DNA of 64,000 bases. Source: Mimachlamys varia (taxonomy: Eukaryota; Mollusca; Bivalvia; Pectinida; Pectinidae). The position numbers were made by a program, and so were the translations under genes. The DNA lies in NCBI GenBank assembly GCA_947623455.1, contig OX392527.1:34402201-34466200 (forward strand). The letters run 5' to 3'. A model generated the notes under the pieces. It was not told where the DNA came from and ran no database searches. It saw only the letters and a program-made list of their open reading frames with translations. The stretch's first letter is position 1. Every line of letters begins with the position of its first letter. Shown here one piece after another: positions 34,472-46,349 of this stretch.

Positions 34472-35463
34472 TGATATATTCATTTTCCGATTTTTTTAAA
34501 CTTGACATAACCTTCTCACACTATTTTTCAATTCCCTGTATATTTGATCTTGATAAATACACTACTTCGCTACTTCATTAAGCAAAAAAGCGACAGAAAC
34601 TTGACTAGAGTTAAAATCTACTAAATAATGATGAAATCTACATTCAAATATTAAACTAAATTTTCCAGAAACAAAAACAAATATGACATTTATCCATTAT
34701 TTTTATAATTTATTCAAAAATAATATTACAAATTATCACAACTGTTTTCAAACAATTTCAGAAATGCTAAATACAAATCTTATTAATGTATGATGGATCT
34801 TTTTTCCATTTCTAAATAAAATTGAATCATTTTCTTAATCTTCCCTTAATAATATGTGGTTAATTTTTTACTAAACTGCCATAGATTTTATTTCTGGACA
34901 TCTAAGATGAATGAGGCAAATGATTTTTACTGACACATTAAGTTATGTTATTTATAATATATGTTTTCACATGTGTTCTAGTCAGCAATGCTTACTAGGA
35001 CAACGTAAATAACGTTTTTGTGTTGTCACCTAATCCAAAACAGCAGCACCAAACACACCAGAAACTCTTTCACACAACCCTCACATCACAAACCTCGTCT
35101 TGTCCTCAATGTAATTGGCAAAAATATGCAATGACCACAACAAATGCTTTTGGTTACAATCAGTAAAATTTGAGTCAGTCGTGCATAAATGCACGAGAGA
35201 CATGAGAAATTTCTTTTGTACCATTTCCAATATTCAAATAAATAACCTGGTCCAAGAAAATACCTAGAATTCCATTATACACACACCATATAATAACTCA
35301 GGTTTGCTAAATTTCATGATGGTAAGTACCTGTCCACTAAAATGTCACAATGTTTGGTATATTTGTATAATATGGTATACGGTGTAGTCACTGAGTAGTA
35401 CATTGACACTAGATCTCTCCATAGCCTTCACCACTAACTTCCTTGACATTTTTCCTATGATGT

Positions 35464-38400
35464 TTATGCTGGTAGAGATATCTTCTTGCCTCGCATCACT
35501 GCAAAATAAAAAGAGGATTGCAAGTATAAGTGTACAGTGATGGCCACTCTTCTTTTCCACCAACAAGAAAACATATTACAAATGTTTACAGATGTTTGGG
35601 TTGAGACAATGTAAAAACAGAATTCATGCAAGGCTTAAAAAAAGTAAATCAGTATAAAAATTCCATGATTCAGTTCAGTATTCACAAGCCTTTCTAAGTC
35701 AATATACCATCAAAATGAACTAGCAGGATGAATCTTAATCTATGAACTGAAGCGTTTATTCCACCAAAACAGGAGTTTGTATTGATGATATTAATGTTCA
35801 TTGGTAAAATAAGCAATTCAAGCCCTGTCATGAAAGAAATAATCAACTTTCAAAATCTTGTCAAACTTTTATACAGATTCAACATAAGCATTTCATATTT
35901 GAAAACTGAACAGAGAAAAAATATGTTGACAATTACATGCAATGATAGATTACAAGGTAGACTATTAATGGCTATGCATAAATATGTAACATTCTGTGTT
36001 GTAGATCTGTTACATATTTACCCAACAATCTTCAAAATTAAAAGAAATATAAGTATTAGTCCATGCTTGCCAAAACCTGATGGTGTAGTTCAATCCCTTT
36101 AATCCAATATTAATCAGGTATGCATTGCATGCAAATCAAATAGCATTAAACCTCACTGCAATGTAAAAGAATAAGATAGGACGAAGTAGCAACTTAATGT
36201 ACCAGGTATATAGAAAGATAGATATTAAAAGGAATTCTTATTTTGAAAGACTTGACAATTTTGGAAAGAAGAAGAAATGTAAAACTGAAGCTGTTAGCAG
36301 TAAAGAGTTCACACCAACACAACATAAAAACATAATTTGAATGTAAAAACACAAATGTGAAACGAAACTTGTAGAATGCATTTACATTTCCCTGTACATC
36401 TATATCCTTATGTATCACTTGAAGTATATCTTGTACAAGATACTCATTTTCAATAATATGCATGCATGTCCTTATAACATGAAAATGTGTTTCAATGCAT
36501 GTTTTAAAGGTATTAGTATAGAATATTGACTTCCCATCTACTAGAATATGTTAAGAGTTACATGCCCCTGCTTTTTCAGCCAACAAGAGATGTTAAGCTG
36601 ACGGTGTATGTTAGAGCCATCAAAGTGCCATGCAAACAAGGTACCACAAAAGATACAAACCCCAGAGAAATTCATGATGTTATGATTGGTTTGGCAGTCC
36701 AACTATGATGTTATTTTTCCCCTTTTAGAAATACTTTTAAGTTGAACAGATACTATGATAGGCTTCGACCCTCGTCCATCTACTTGTACAAATAATCATC
36801 TGGGATCAATTTACTTTTAAGAGAATTCATCAATAAAAAGATTTCAAAACATCTGTTTTAACCACCAACTGATACATAGGCCTTAGTACATTTTGTGCTG
36901 ACATGCTGTGGAGTGAAAGACTAGTACCCAATATGTCTGTTATTCTCTGCTATTGGTGTCAATGTTTTTAATAACAATTTTTCAAGGAAATATACAATTT
37001 TAGTACTGCTTTTTTTAGGATAAAAATTATTTTGAAAGTCCAATTCTGAGAATATAACTACCTTAATTTTATCAATTTTTGAATTTCCCAAGCAATCTAC
37101 GAGATACAATGCTATTATTTTTGTATGATTTGAATACACCACACATTATTTAATTTCACAAAACACCTTTATTACTCCAAATCAAAAGATGCTGTTAGTA
37201 AAATTTGGTAAAAGCTTCATTTCAAAACTGGGTTAAATGAAAAAGACATGGTCTTTACTGATTTAAAAACAGTTGTGTAGTGAACATGTACAACGTACAA
37301 TTTAAATTATAAAACACTACATCTAATTGCAAGCCAATATAAATACAAATCTGCAGGAATCTGGCCATACCATGAAACCCTTCCAAGAACGAGACTGAAA
37401 ATGCAATCTAACCTTTAAACTTCCAGCAATGGGGCATCCTTGAAAACAATCTCGTTATTTGTAAACAGTAGAGATCCTTTGCCTGAAATAGTTCAAAGGC
37501 AACCTTTACCTAATTTTTATAGTCTTTTTATTTCACTTAATTTTCTAATACATATTTATTACTTTTGGTAATAAAATTTTTTGTGAAAATCTATTAAGTC
37601 ATGATCAAATGTCACAATTAATGATGACTGGATTTTTTTTATATGTGTAGCTAGTGAGCATCCTGTATTTTTTTAAAAGAAGTACAATATCTTTAATCAC
37701 ACTTCCTGATAGCCTAATTGGATGCAAACCACTTTATAAAGCATGCAGGAGATTAACAACTTAATCATGTTGAAAAAGTAAAATAGCTCTTAGTCTTGTC
37801 TCAACCCAAACAGCTATAACAACATTCTAAATCAAGAAAATAAAGGTATACACTACCTGAAACAAATCACACTTTGTTAAAACAAAAATCATTATCTCAT
37901 GTACACAAAGGACTTCGGCATTTCTGGTCATTTTAGGCCTCTGATATTTCAACTTGAATCTATGTTCAGTAAATAGGGCTATGTTACATTATAGAAACAA
38001 CATTGTTATGCAGAAACAACTAAAGTATGGTGTTTTTGGATATTCTACATACAAAAATTAAAGGGTTTGCATTTATAAGCAATTTGAACGATAGTTAGTT
38101 GTGCTTCAAAATGGCAACTTTTCAACATAAATAGTGCATAGGATGATATTTAAACATATTTTAGGAAAATTGCAGGTTCATGCTTATCTTTATTACACCA
38201 TACCTCCTGTACCAGTTGTCACACAAACTTGAAATTTCATACGTGTTTACCTCATATATTCCAGATTACATCTACAAAACTAATTCTAAATATGTGAAGA
38301 TGCCAAAAAAGACCCTTAATGCCCATATATCTTTAGATGTATTCAAAAATGAATTCAACAATGATACTAATAACAGAAATTATGTGATAATATAAAACAT

Positions 38401-41400
38401 TGACTCTATATGGCACAAGAACTTTTTAAGTTATTGATAATTGTGCTATGTAAAATTGACGTACCCTTCGTGATATACAAATAGAAGAAATCACAGTAAA
38501 GGATGGTCTGTACAACTCCCGCTACTACGGCAATCAAGTCGAAGAATCCATCAAAGTAGTACCGGTACAGCCAGTTGAAAAGGTAAAGACCTCTGTACGA
38601 CCCCAAGGCAAACAGGTAGTGACTTGTTATCGTCTCAGCTTCACCTGTCTTACTGACCATAAACAGCTGGGGTAGAATGGCAACGGATTCTAGATAGATG
38701 GAAAATGTCCACAGGATCTGTACAGGGAAGAAAAGTGTTTCAATTGAAATTGACCTTTATCACTAAAATCATTAAATCTGAAACACAACATGCTATATTA
38801 AAATTTCATTATTCAAAGTCCTGTTTTGCTTTACTACTCAAAATGTCTTTATAGTATTTGGAAGCAATATCATGATAGACTTTTTCACTGAAGGAAAGTT
38901 TATTTCAAAGGGCAAAACCCTTTTTTTTCCCAACACCAATTGTTCAAAACATCAATGGCAAGATGTATTCACTCAAAAAAGCATTGAATGCATAGCACTT
39001 GAACTATTACAGAATTGGAAATGGTGTATGGTATTATTTGAACTGATTGTGTATAATTAATATATAAATGGTACCTCCATGGGAGAAAATTCATGGTTGA
39101 CAAGGAAAGCCAGGCCTCCAACAGGTGCAATTAAAAACAAGATACGGAAAGTGTCATGGTTACTGTCGTATGTGGGCTTGAACTTGAAGTACATCAGATA
39201 CACGGTCAGGAAGGAGGACACGATGAAAAACAGCTTCATGCTTGTGTTATATACAGAGATGAATGACGTAAATAGATCGAGGTATCGTGTCACAAACACC
39301 ATCGCAAAGAGAATCTGACTTTTTCCGGATATACCTGAAACAAAAATTGGGTTTAATTTCAACTCATGATCAGTTCATACACAACATTTTTTTAATGATG
39401 AACTAACATGTAAAAAGATTGTCAGGGTTTGACACTAACACTAGTCTGTTAGTCAGAGACTAGGAAAAAGTCTGACGGACTTGTTAATATGCCTTGTTTA
39501 TTAGTCACGTGGACTAGTTGAGTTTTCTATTTCATTTTTGTATTCTAATCTATAACTTTAATTTTGTAAACATTTTCTTTAGGTTGGAAAGTATGATTTA
39601 TGTAAAGATTATTTTACACAACCAAAATATGTTTTATGTGACTTTTGACTTTCGTTGACTAGTACAATATGTACCCTGTCACCTTTATCAGACGAATGAC
39701 CAACAAAGCATATGCATACAACAGGTGTAAAGTTTGTACGAGTTGGTAAATGACAATCTATAACTTATAACTTAAATTCAAGAAGAGGAAATGGTAAATT
39801 CAGCACTCAGATCACAAAGACTTATTTCAGAGTATTTAGATATTTACTTTTTTCCAGGGGGGGGGGGGGCAACCCCCATTCCGCTCTACCAGCCCCTGGC
39901 TCATCGCTTCACGATTCATTGTTCATCACTTAGTGACTCAGTTGAGTCATCAGGCCTAGTCACAATACCACAGGACTAGTACCTCAAACAATTTACTAGT
40001 CCTTTTGACAATATACTGAAAAAGTTAGTGTCTGACCCTGATTGTGTGTGAACATATATATACATTGTACATACACCTGGTAAATAGATTCACAGTGGTA
40101 TCTGAGCAGTGACAGTCCATATTCTTAATCAATACTCCTTTGTTAATGTTTACACTTTCTAAGTTTGAAAAGATTATTCACAATATCTCTCATGCTATAG
40201 AATGAAAAGATCAACTAAAACAGCATGTTTACCCGAATTGATTTGTCCATATTGCCTTTTTGAACACATACACAGGTGTTCAGCATAACAGGCTTTTATT
40301 GATTAAAGTATTTCACAGAGCAGTCAATATGTCATCCAACTAGTGATGTGTCAGTTGGGCTAACATTACAGCATATATTATGAACCAGATGTTGCTGTGT
40401 ATAAATTTAAACAAATGAATCTAATTACAAAAATAAAATACACAATTGAGTGGCACAGTTTACATTTCACTTGCCTTTTCACAATAATGACTGGGGTTTG
40501 ATTCCCCAATTAGTTGTGAGGAGGTTTGGGTGATGAGTCCAACATCTGGGCCAAGTTGTCAACAAGAGTCCGAATGATGAATAATTTAATATATTGTGAT
40601 TTTTATGGGTTTTAGCCAGAGGCTCAAGATTATTTGAACAACACAACAGCAGTACCCATCAATGGTTGCATTGGTGCAAAGTGGATTCTTTTCTACAGTG
40701 TGCGAAAGATATTCATGAAGTCCCATAGACATTACAATACATTCAAGTTGCATAGACCCAGCAAATTTTCTGTAGACTGAATTTTTACACCAGTGTCAAT
40801 GAACCACTTAAAACAGAGTGATCTCCCCTCCTTCAACTGATGTGTGAACAAAAATTGATTTGCAACGACAAATTCAGCCAAACAAACCAGGAAATGAACA
40901 ACATGAAAAATAAATGCAATTGATATGATTTATTCAAACAGTTTTGACACTTTTCGGCATTCAAGAGCAATTAAATTGCTTAGACATCAGGTCTACTGTA
41001 ATAGCATTTTGCATAGACTGACAGTTTTTCCTTTGGCTACAGTCTGTCTTTACTTTCTCCCACTGTTTTAATGGGCTTGTTTTTATTAACACTTTGTTGG
41101 CCTAGATGAATTGAGCATAAAGTGTTATTATAATGTGGGAGAAAACCCCTGAAAATATATTTTTGACAGGAGCCTATACTATTTCACATCTGTCTGATCA
41201 CCATGTCTTTGATGTTGAATTCAAAGAAAGATGGCATGAGGCAGAACTGGATTTGGGTTATCACTGATGACTTGATTATGACCATGCAGGTCTACTAACT
41301 CATCAGAGGTGGTTTGATCAGCGACTGCCTGAAGTTGTGAGGTCCATTTTGCCAGGTTATAACAAGGGACAGGCACAGGCCAATTTTTCATGTTGAACAT

Positions 41401-42904
41401 AATACTAACATAGTTTAACATACTTCTGTGATACCTATTTCACTTCCTTTTATTTCTGTACTGACTGCTTCCCTTACAATGACAACATGTTTTATTCACA
41501 AAATAACGAATGACTAAGGTGACAGTACCCAGATCGGATCAGTACCCAAATCGGATCACTTTTTTCAAAAATACTTCTAAATCAACAACAGTGTCAACAG
41601 ATTGATTATAATAATAATATAATCTTAGAATAGATAGACACACACCATTTTATGTCCACATATCATTAATTTTTTAGTTAAGATATGCCTTAAAACATTA
41701 TTGAATCTCAAAACTTTGCGTTTTGTTACGTTTCTTAAGAAAATGGCGCGTGCAATGACTATGCGTTCTGTTTTGAACTATAAAAATAAATCCACCCGAT
41801 AGAAATACTTGTTTTCATATAAATTCTAAAGGACATCATTAAATGTTGATATGCTACAACAAAAATATTAGTTTGAAGTGTAAAATACTGCAGAATTCAT
41901 GTCTTGATCCGATTTGGGTCCTCAAATTCGCAAAAACTTGAACCGCTGATTGGTGACGTCAGAGCGTTCTATAAATATCCAACGTGAACCTCGAGTGCTA
42001 ATTTTTTTTGTAAGAACACCCATCAATGTTCTTCTTTTGATGCAACTATTAATGGATATAATTCATCTTCAGATTTTTTAATGAATGAATAAAATGATGG
42101 TTTGGTGATCCGATTTGGGTACTGTCACCTTATATATAGATATAGTTATTTTTAAAGTTCGGGAAGGAACAGGCTACATTAAACACATTGCGTGGTATGC
42201 CTCTGAAGATCAAACACAAAACATCAAGATTGAAGAATAAATTATCATTGATCAACCAAATTAAAAGATGTTTCAAATACCCAATGTGTGCTTATTATAG
42301 ATACGTTTAACTTATATATTTATATGACGTGTAACAGCTTGAACAGTAGGCCTAATTATTATTATCAAGTCGGCTATGTCGACATATCATACAATACTAC
42401 ATAACCATACCCTGAAATATCTGTATCAAAAGAAAACAGTTCAGTAGACTTTGATATATCATATCATTCAGCAATATTGTATCAAAAATCAAAATATTGG
42501 GCCTCAGTAGGCTAATACGGGTACCGAGTCTACCGACTAAAACCTGCCAATGTTTACGTATCTGTCACAGATCCATATCCAAAATCTTCACTTCGTTTGA
42601 CACCAAACAAAACTCAGGAGTGAAACACACAAAATTTAATGTTTTTAAGCCGTATCGAGTGTCACAGACTCCTTGTTTTTTCTGAACTTATAGTTTTTTG
42701 GGGGATATCGTCTGTTTACCGGCCGGTTAGTTTTAGGGCCACGTCAGGTCATAGCAACTTTTTAAAGCCTTATGAAAGTGATGTTTTCAGAAGAATTCTA
42801 TTTGCCAACTTACCTGCGACAGATCTAGATTTCCACATTTTAAGTAGCAATATTAAAATTGCTAATAAATGGGACATATCCCCTGCAAGCCTAAAAATAT
42901 TCAT
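35464..42904 (-). CDS. KDELR: KDEL receptor (ER lumen protein-retaining receptor), complete, 4 exons
   Basis: Coding exons in transcript order: 42904-42814, 39334-39075, 38717-38465, 35498-35464; consensus splice sites and phases join them into 212 residues, the same length as human KDELR1/2. This seven-helix Golgi protein binds escaped ER proteins through their C-terminal KDEL-type signal and returns them in COPI vesicles. Conserved positions (human numbering applies without gaps): R5, H12, R47 and D50 in TRYLDLF, E127 in [14 protein letters not shown]169 in NWLYRYYF, D193 in [11 protein letters not shown]. The last exon is only 35 bases and encodes [10 protein letters not shown] after a split valine codon; it keeps the lysine pair used for retrieval and S209. 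Start ATG and stop TAA (35464-35466) follow from alignment. A candidate minus-strand AATAAA lies at 34709-34714. The vertebrate paralogue to which it corresponds cannot be decided. Confidence 0.97.
39423..40040. mobile_element. CAGGGT-ended MITE, 618 bp (KDELR intron 1)
   Basis: The left end CAGGGTTTGACACTAAC and the inverted right end CAGGGTCAGACACTAAC are about 17-bp inverted repeats. ATTGT occurs directly outside both ends as a possible 5-bp target duplication. The interior includes CTAGTC-rich subterminal DNA and a 13-base G run near 39857. Non-coding. Confidence 0.72.
41517..42130. mobile_element. TA-flanked MITE with 25-bp inverted ends, 614 bp (KDELR intron 1)
   Basis: The ends AGGTGACAGTACCCAGATCG and, inverted, AGGTGACAGTACCCAAATCG extend to about 25 matching bases and are flanked by TA on both sides (41515-41516 and 42131-42132). 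A direct echo of the terminus, CAGTACCCAAATCGGATCA, lies just inside the left end. Tc1/mariner-type non-autonomous element; the near-identical ends suggest a fairly young insertion. Confidence 0.82.
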
Positions 42905-42985
42905 CTTGGCTGTGTGCTGCTACTTCCACGTTCCTGCAATGGCGGCTGAGGACGTGGCTGGCGCTGACACGTAATGCGGGCAGTA
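42905..42985 (-). promoter_or_regulatory. KDELR promoter-proximal region with three ACGT-core motifs
   Basis: Within 75 bases upstream of the start codon lie CCACGTT (42926-42932), GACGTGG (42951-42957) and GACACGTAA (42966-42974), plus ATGGCGGC (YY1-like, 42939-42946). GACGTGG is the core of the unfolded-protein-response element bound by XBP1/ATF6, and CCACG is the second half of an ERSE. No complete CCAAT-N9-CCACG was found. No TATA box is seen. Confidence 0.4.
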
Positions 42986-43291
42986 ACTCCTCTACGGGGA
43001 GATAACTCGATTAAAACGACATGTTACGTCTTTATAGGCCTATCATATATTTATCAAAATCGGAAAGTCATCTGCCGTATTTAACCCAATGTCTTGCAAA
43101 AATTTGCAACTTAAAAGAAAAAAGTACCGACTGTTCGACTGTTATACAAATGGCACGTTTTAATTTCGAACTTTCGCAAAAATAGAACTAGAAGATTTAG
43201 TTTTTCATTAAAATATTTTTACATCAACATCTGTTAGGTCTACGATATAGATTGATAAATTATAATTTTGAAATAACTGTGTACCCACAAT

Positions 43292-43320
43292 CAGAGACGT
43301 ATATAACACATAAGTTTCTG
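43292..43320. mobile_element. Decayed small palindromic insertion (CAGAGACGTATATA end)
   Basis: Starts with the same CAGAGACGTATATAACACAT as the insertion at 46428-46466, but the right arm is reduced to TTTCTG. No flanking duplication is visible. Confidence 0.4.
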
Positions 43321-43789
43321 CCATCGTTCCTGTTTTGCGTAGATGTACGTAGTCACTTGTGCAAAACATTTTATCCCGCGACTCAAGGTTATTCAAGTTT
43401 ATAGTTTCCATCGATATGTTTTCGCAGATTTAAATGCTCACCTAAAATACAACGTAATGCGATGTAAAGAGCCCATAATTGTCACATAATTCAAAGTAGG
43501 GCCTACAAATCAAATTTATATTTTGCTGAGTATCAAATTATATTTAACTGTTAAAAGGTAATAAAAAATATCCAGCATTTGTGTTGTTCTCCGTGTTCAA
43601 CTTTTTGAACTAACACGTGTTACAAACTCAAACTTCACACATTACAACGGACTTAAATATTCTTCCGTGATATTATACATACAATATTGGACCTTATTGC
43701 TCTGATATGTATACAGTATTAGATTTAATTAAATATTGATATACGAGGCAGATTTGAACGATTTTTGGAGTGAAAAATATACGTGTGAT

Positions 43790-43827
43790 CAGAGATGTAT
43801 ATAGCACGTTTGTACGTCTCTTGTCTG
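43790..43827. mobile_element. Small palindromic insertion, about 38 bp
   Basis: The left arm CAGAGATGTATATA pairs with a right arm containing GTACGTCTCT. The flanks GTGTGAT and ATGTGAT match in 6 of 7 positions, a plausible decayed target duplication. The right terminus is irregular. Confidence 0.45.
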
Positions 43828-44724
43828 ATGTGATTCAGACTTAGGCCGAACTTTAACTCACAATAACTTGCCGATGTGCTTACATTTTAGGTATTAGGTC
43901 AAATGAGAACACATGTATTTGTTGGGTTTTTTTACAGGATTGGGAATGTAAATTGGTCAGAGTTATCGTTCTTCGCGCGCATGGAAGTGGCAACCAAAAA
44001 GTATAGCTGTATACATCAGAATTTTTTCAATACTATATACTAGGCAGTTATGATATTAATTATAACGTCAATATTTAAGGAGAAGCATCTGCTTATGTAA
44101 CAAATAAGATGATAGTGTTGACTTTTATCAATAGAAGTATTAACTGCAGAAGTTATATATATATAGGCGTGAACACTTCTTAAAACTTTCACTTCTAATC
44201 CGAAATTGTTTATGAATAATTGTTAATAAAATTGTGCACACCTTTAGAGAATTTTATCCTGTTTCATCTCATGCTATTTTCACTGTATCATCATTTGTTT
44301 ACAACATCCGATTGTTGGATTGTTGGATTTTGACAGCGTTATATAGAAAAATGGCGTGACACGGAAATTAGTAGTGTAAATCATTCTCTAGAAATAATTA
44401 TTAATAAGGGGGAAATTTAGTAAATATTATGAAACGAAACTATAGGTATTATTTAACTAAATGGCCAAATATTATTAAATCAAAATCAGGAAAACTCAGT
44501 TAAAAAAGGGGTTGGAAATACAAAGATTATATAGCAATAAAAAAAATTGAAAAAATTGAAAGACTTTTGGCACGCCGGGGTCGTATAGCACAGTTTCAAC
44601 TTGAAATGTATGATAATAAAGCATACAGCGTTGTATCATAAGAGAAAATGTAAGGTTATGTAACTAGCAAAATGTTCAAATATCTTACTTTCTATTGGTA
44701 ATGTGATGTGGTCTAGATCTATAA

Positions 44725-45013
44725 CCTCAATATTACATTGTTTATGGTCAAACTTTAACGGGTAATGTTGCATTGTTTATAGTCAAATTTTAACGGGTAC
44801 TGTTACATTGTTTACAATCAAATTTTAACGGGTAATGTTACATTGTTTATAGTCAAATTTTAACGGGTACTGTTACATTGTTTATAGCCAAACTTTAACG
44901 GGTAATGTTTCATTGTTTAAGTCAAATTTTAACGGGTAATGTTACATTGTTTATGGTCAAACTTTAACGGGTAATGTTGCATTGTTTATAGTCAAATTTT
45001 ATCGGGTAATGTA
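44725..45013. repeat. 35-bp minisatellite, about 8 units
   Basis: Units with ACATTGTTTATAGTCAAATT followed by TTAACGGGTAATGTT have an exact 35-bp spacing between successive CGGG. They are clearly related to the 37-bp array that starts about 1.3 kb further right. Confidence 0.93.
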
Positions 45014-45950
45014 AGAATTGTACCTTATCTCACTACCATGCGTACGCGTCTATACGGTAGTTTGCTCGCAGTTGGTAACGAACATATGACAGTATGGAGC
45101 ACTAGATGGATAATATAACGTTGTCTATATATAACGTCAACTGTTAATTGGTCATGTGACATTGTCTATAATTATACCTCAATTCCATTAGGAATGTTTG
45201 ATTTGGAGGAAAACTGGTCACTTGATATTTCATAAATCGGATATACCATGGATATTGACGTCGCCGGTGAATTACCCGGGGTTATTTTCCGTGTACAATA
45301 ACCAGGGGGAATAATCCCGACTCGAGAAAATAACTGACCAGGAAGTTGGCTTCAACGCTTCATGCAATTTGACATAATCACCGACTTGATAAATAGAAAT
45401 GACATATCAGGGGAAGGAACATGGCCTTTTGTAGTGCTTCTTACTTCGGACATGTATAAAAACACGGAATATGTTTCAAATTTAACTGTTCGTGTTAGCC
45501 GAGACGTATTCGTCTCTGTTGTAAGAAGTAATTAACTCCTTCGATTCAAACGTAATATTTCACTGTTATTTTTACAAATGATATTTTTTCTGTTAAACAA
45601 CAATAAAATCAACAGTGTTTGTTACTGTTTGTTTCCGTATAAAACGTTTATGGTCCTCTTTATAGGGATGTATCACGGACTGTAATCAAAGCCCGTGGAT
45701 ATATCCAGAATTATAACCCGGGGAACTTTGTCTTTAGCGTCAATTTTAAACCTGTTCATAATGTAAATTCTACTCTTTTTTTTTATAATATCCCCCTTCT
45801 CATGTATCGATTAGAAAATAATTTCTAAATGAAAATAGGGTGAAGTAAATCATTAAAAAGAAATTTTAAGAAAACGTGATTTCACATTGTTAGCTTTAAT
45901 ATGAGCATCGAAATGATGATTTTATTCACTTCTCGCCTTTTTGCTAGTTG

Positions 45951-45970
45951 CAGGGACGTATATGTCCCTG
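45951..45970. mobile_element. 20-bp palindromic insertion CAGGGACGTATATGTCCCTG
   Basis: A near-perfect 20-bp palindrome bounded on both sides by CTAGTTG (45944-45950 and 45971-45977), that is, a 7-bp direct repeat. Its ends resemble those of the 39-bp insertion at 46428-46466. It is in effect two terminal inverted repeats with almost nothing between them. Confidence 0.6.
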
Positions 45971-46349
45971 CTAGTTGTCAAAGCTAATAATATACGGCGG
46001 CACACAAATAACCCCTGTGGGGATGGAGAGCCGCGAGGGTCATCACAGGTGAGCATATATGACTTACCTGTGTGGAGATCTTACGGGAGCCGAACAAAGG
46101 GAGGAAGATGTGGGTAGGGGTAAAAAGCCTTTAGGGGATTGTTAAGTACTCTTTATTGTAATTTTACACTTCTGAACAACTAGTATAACTAGGTGAAGGT
46201 TCACGACATAATAATAATTTACAGGTTTTAGTTACCTTCATTTTACACTAATAACGATCCTAATGGATTGTGAAAAGTTCATATACATCTATTTTATTGA
46301 TCTAATCTATATATATATAAGTCCGTGATCAGATGGACTTCTATAGTAT

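Noticed and set aside
35345..35463. Extension of KDELR beyond the short last exon
   Set aside because: A longer frame exists in this interval, but in the phase set by the splice junction the protein stops after KKISLPA, exactly as in other KDEL receptors.
42639..42974. A 111-codon plus-strand frame across the KDELR start
   Set aside because: It is antisense to KDELR exon 1 and its promoter; the minus-strand reading matches KDELR residue by residue and explains the openness.
45238..45730. Possible MITE with CCCGGGTTAT-like ends and GTGGATAT motifs
   Set aside because: The inverted matches are short and not at consistent positions; no target duplication could be found.
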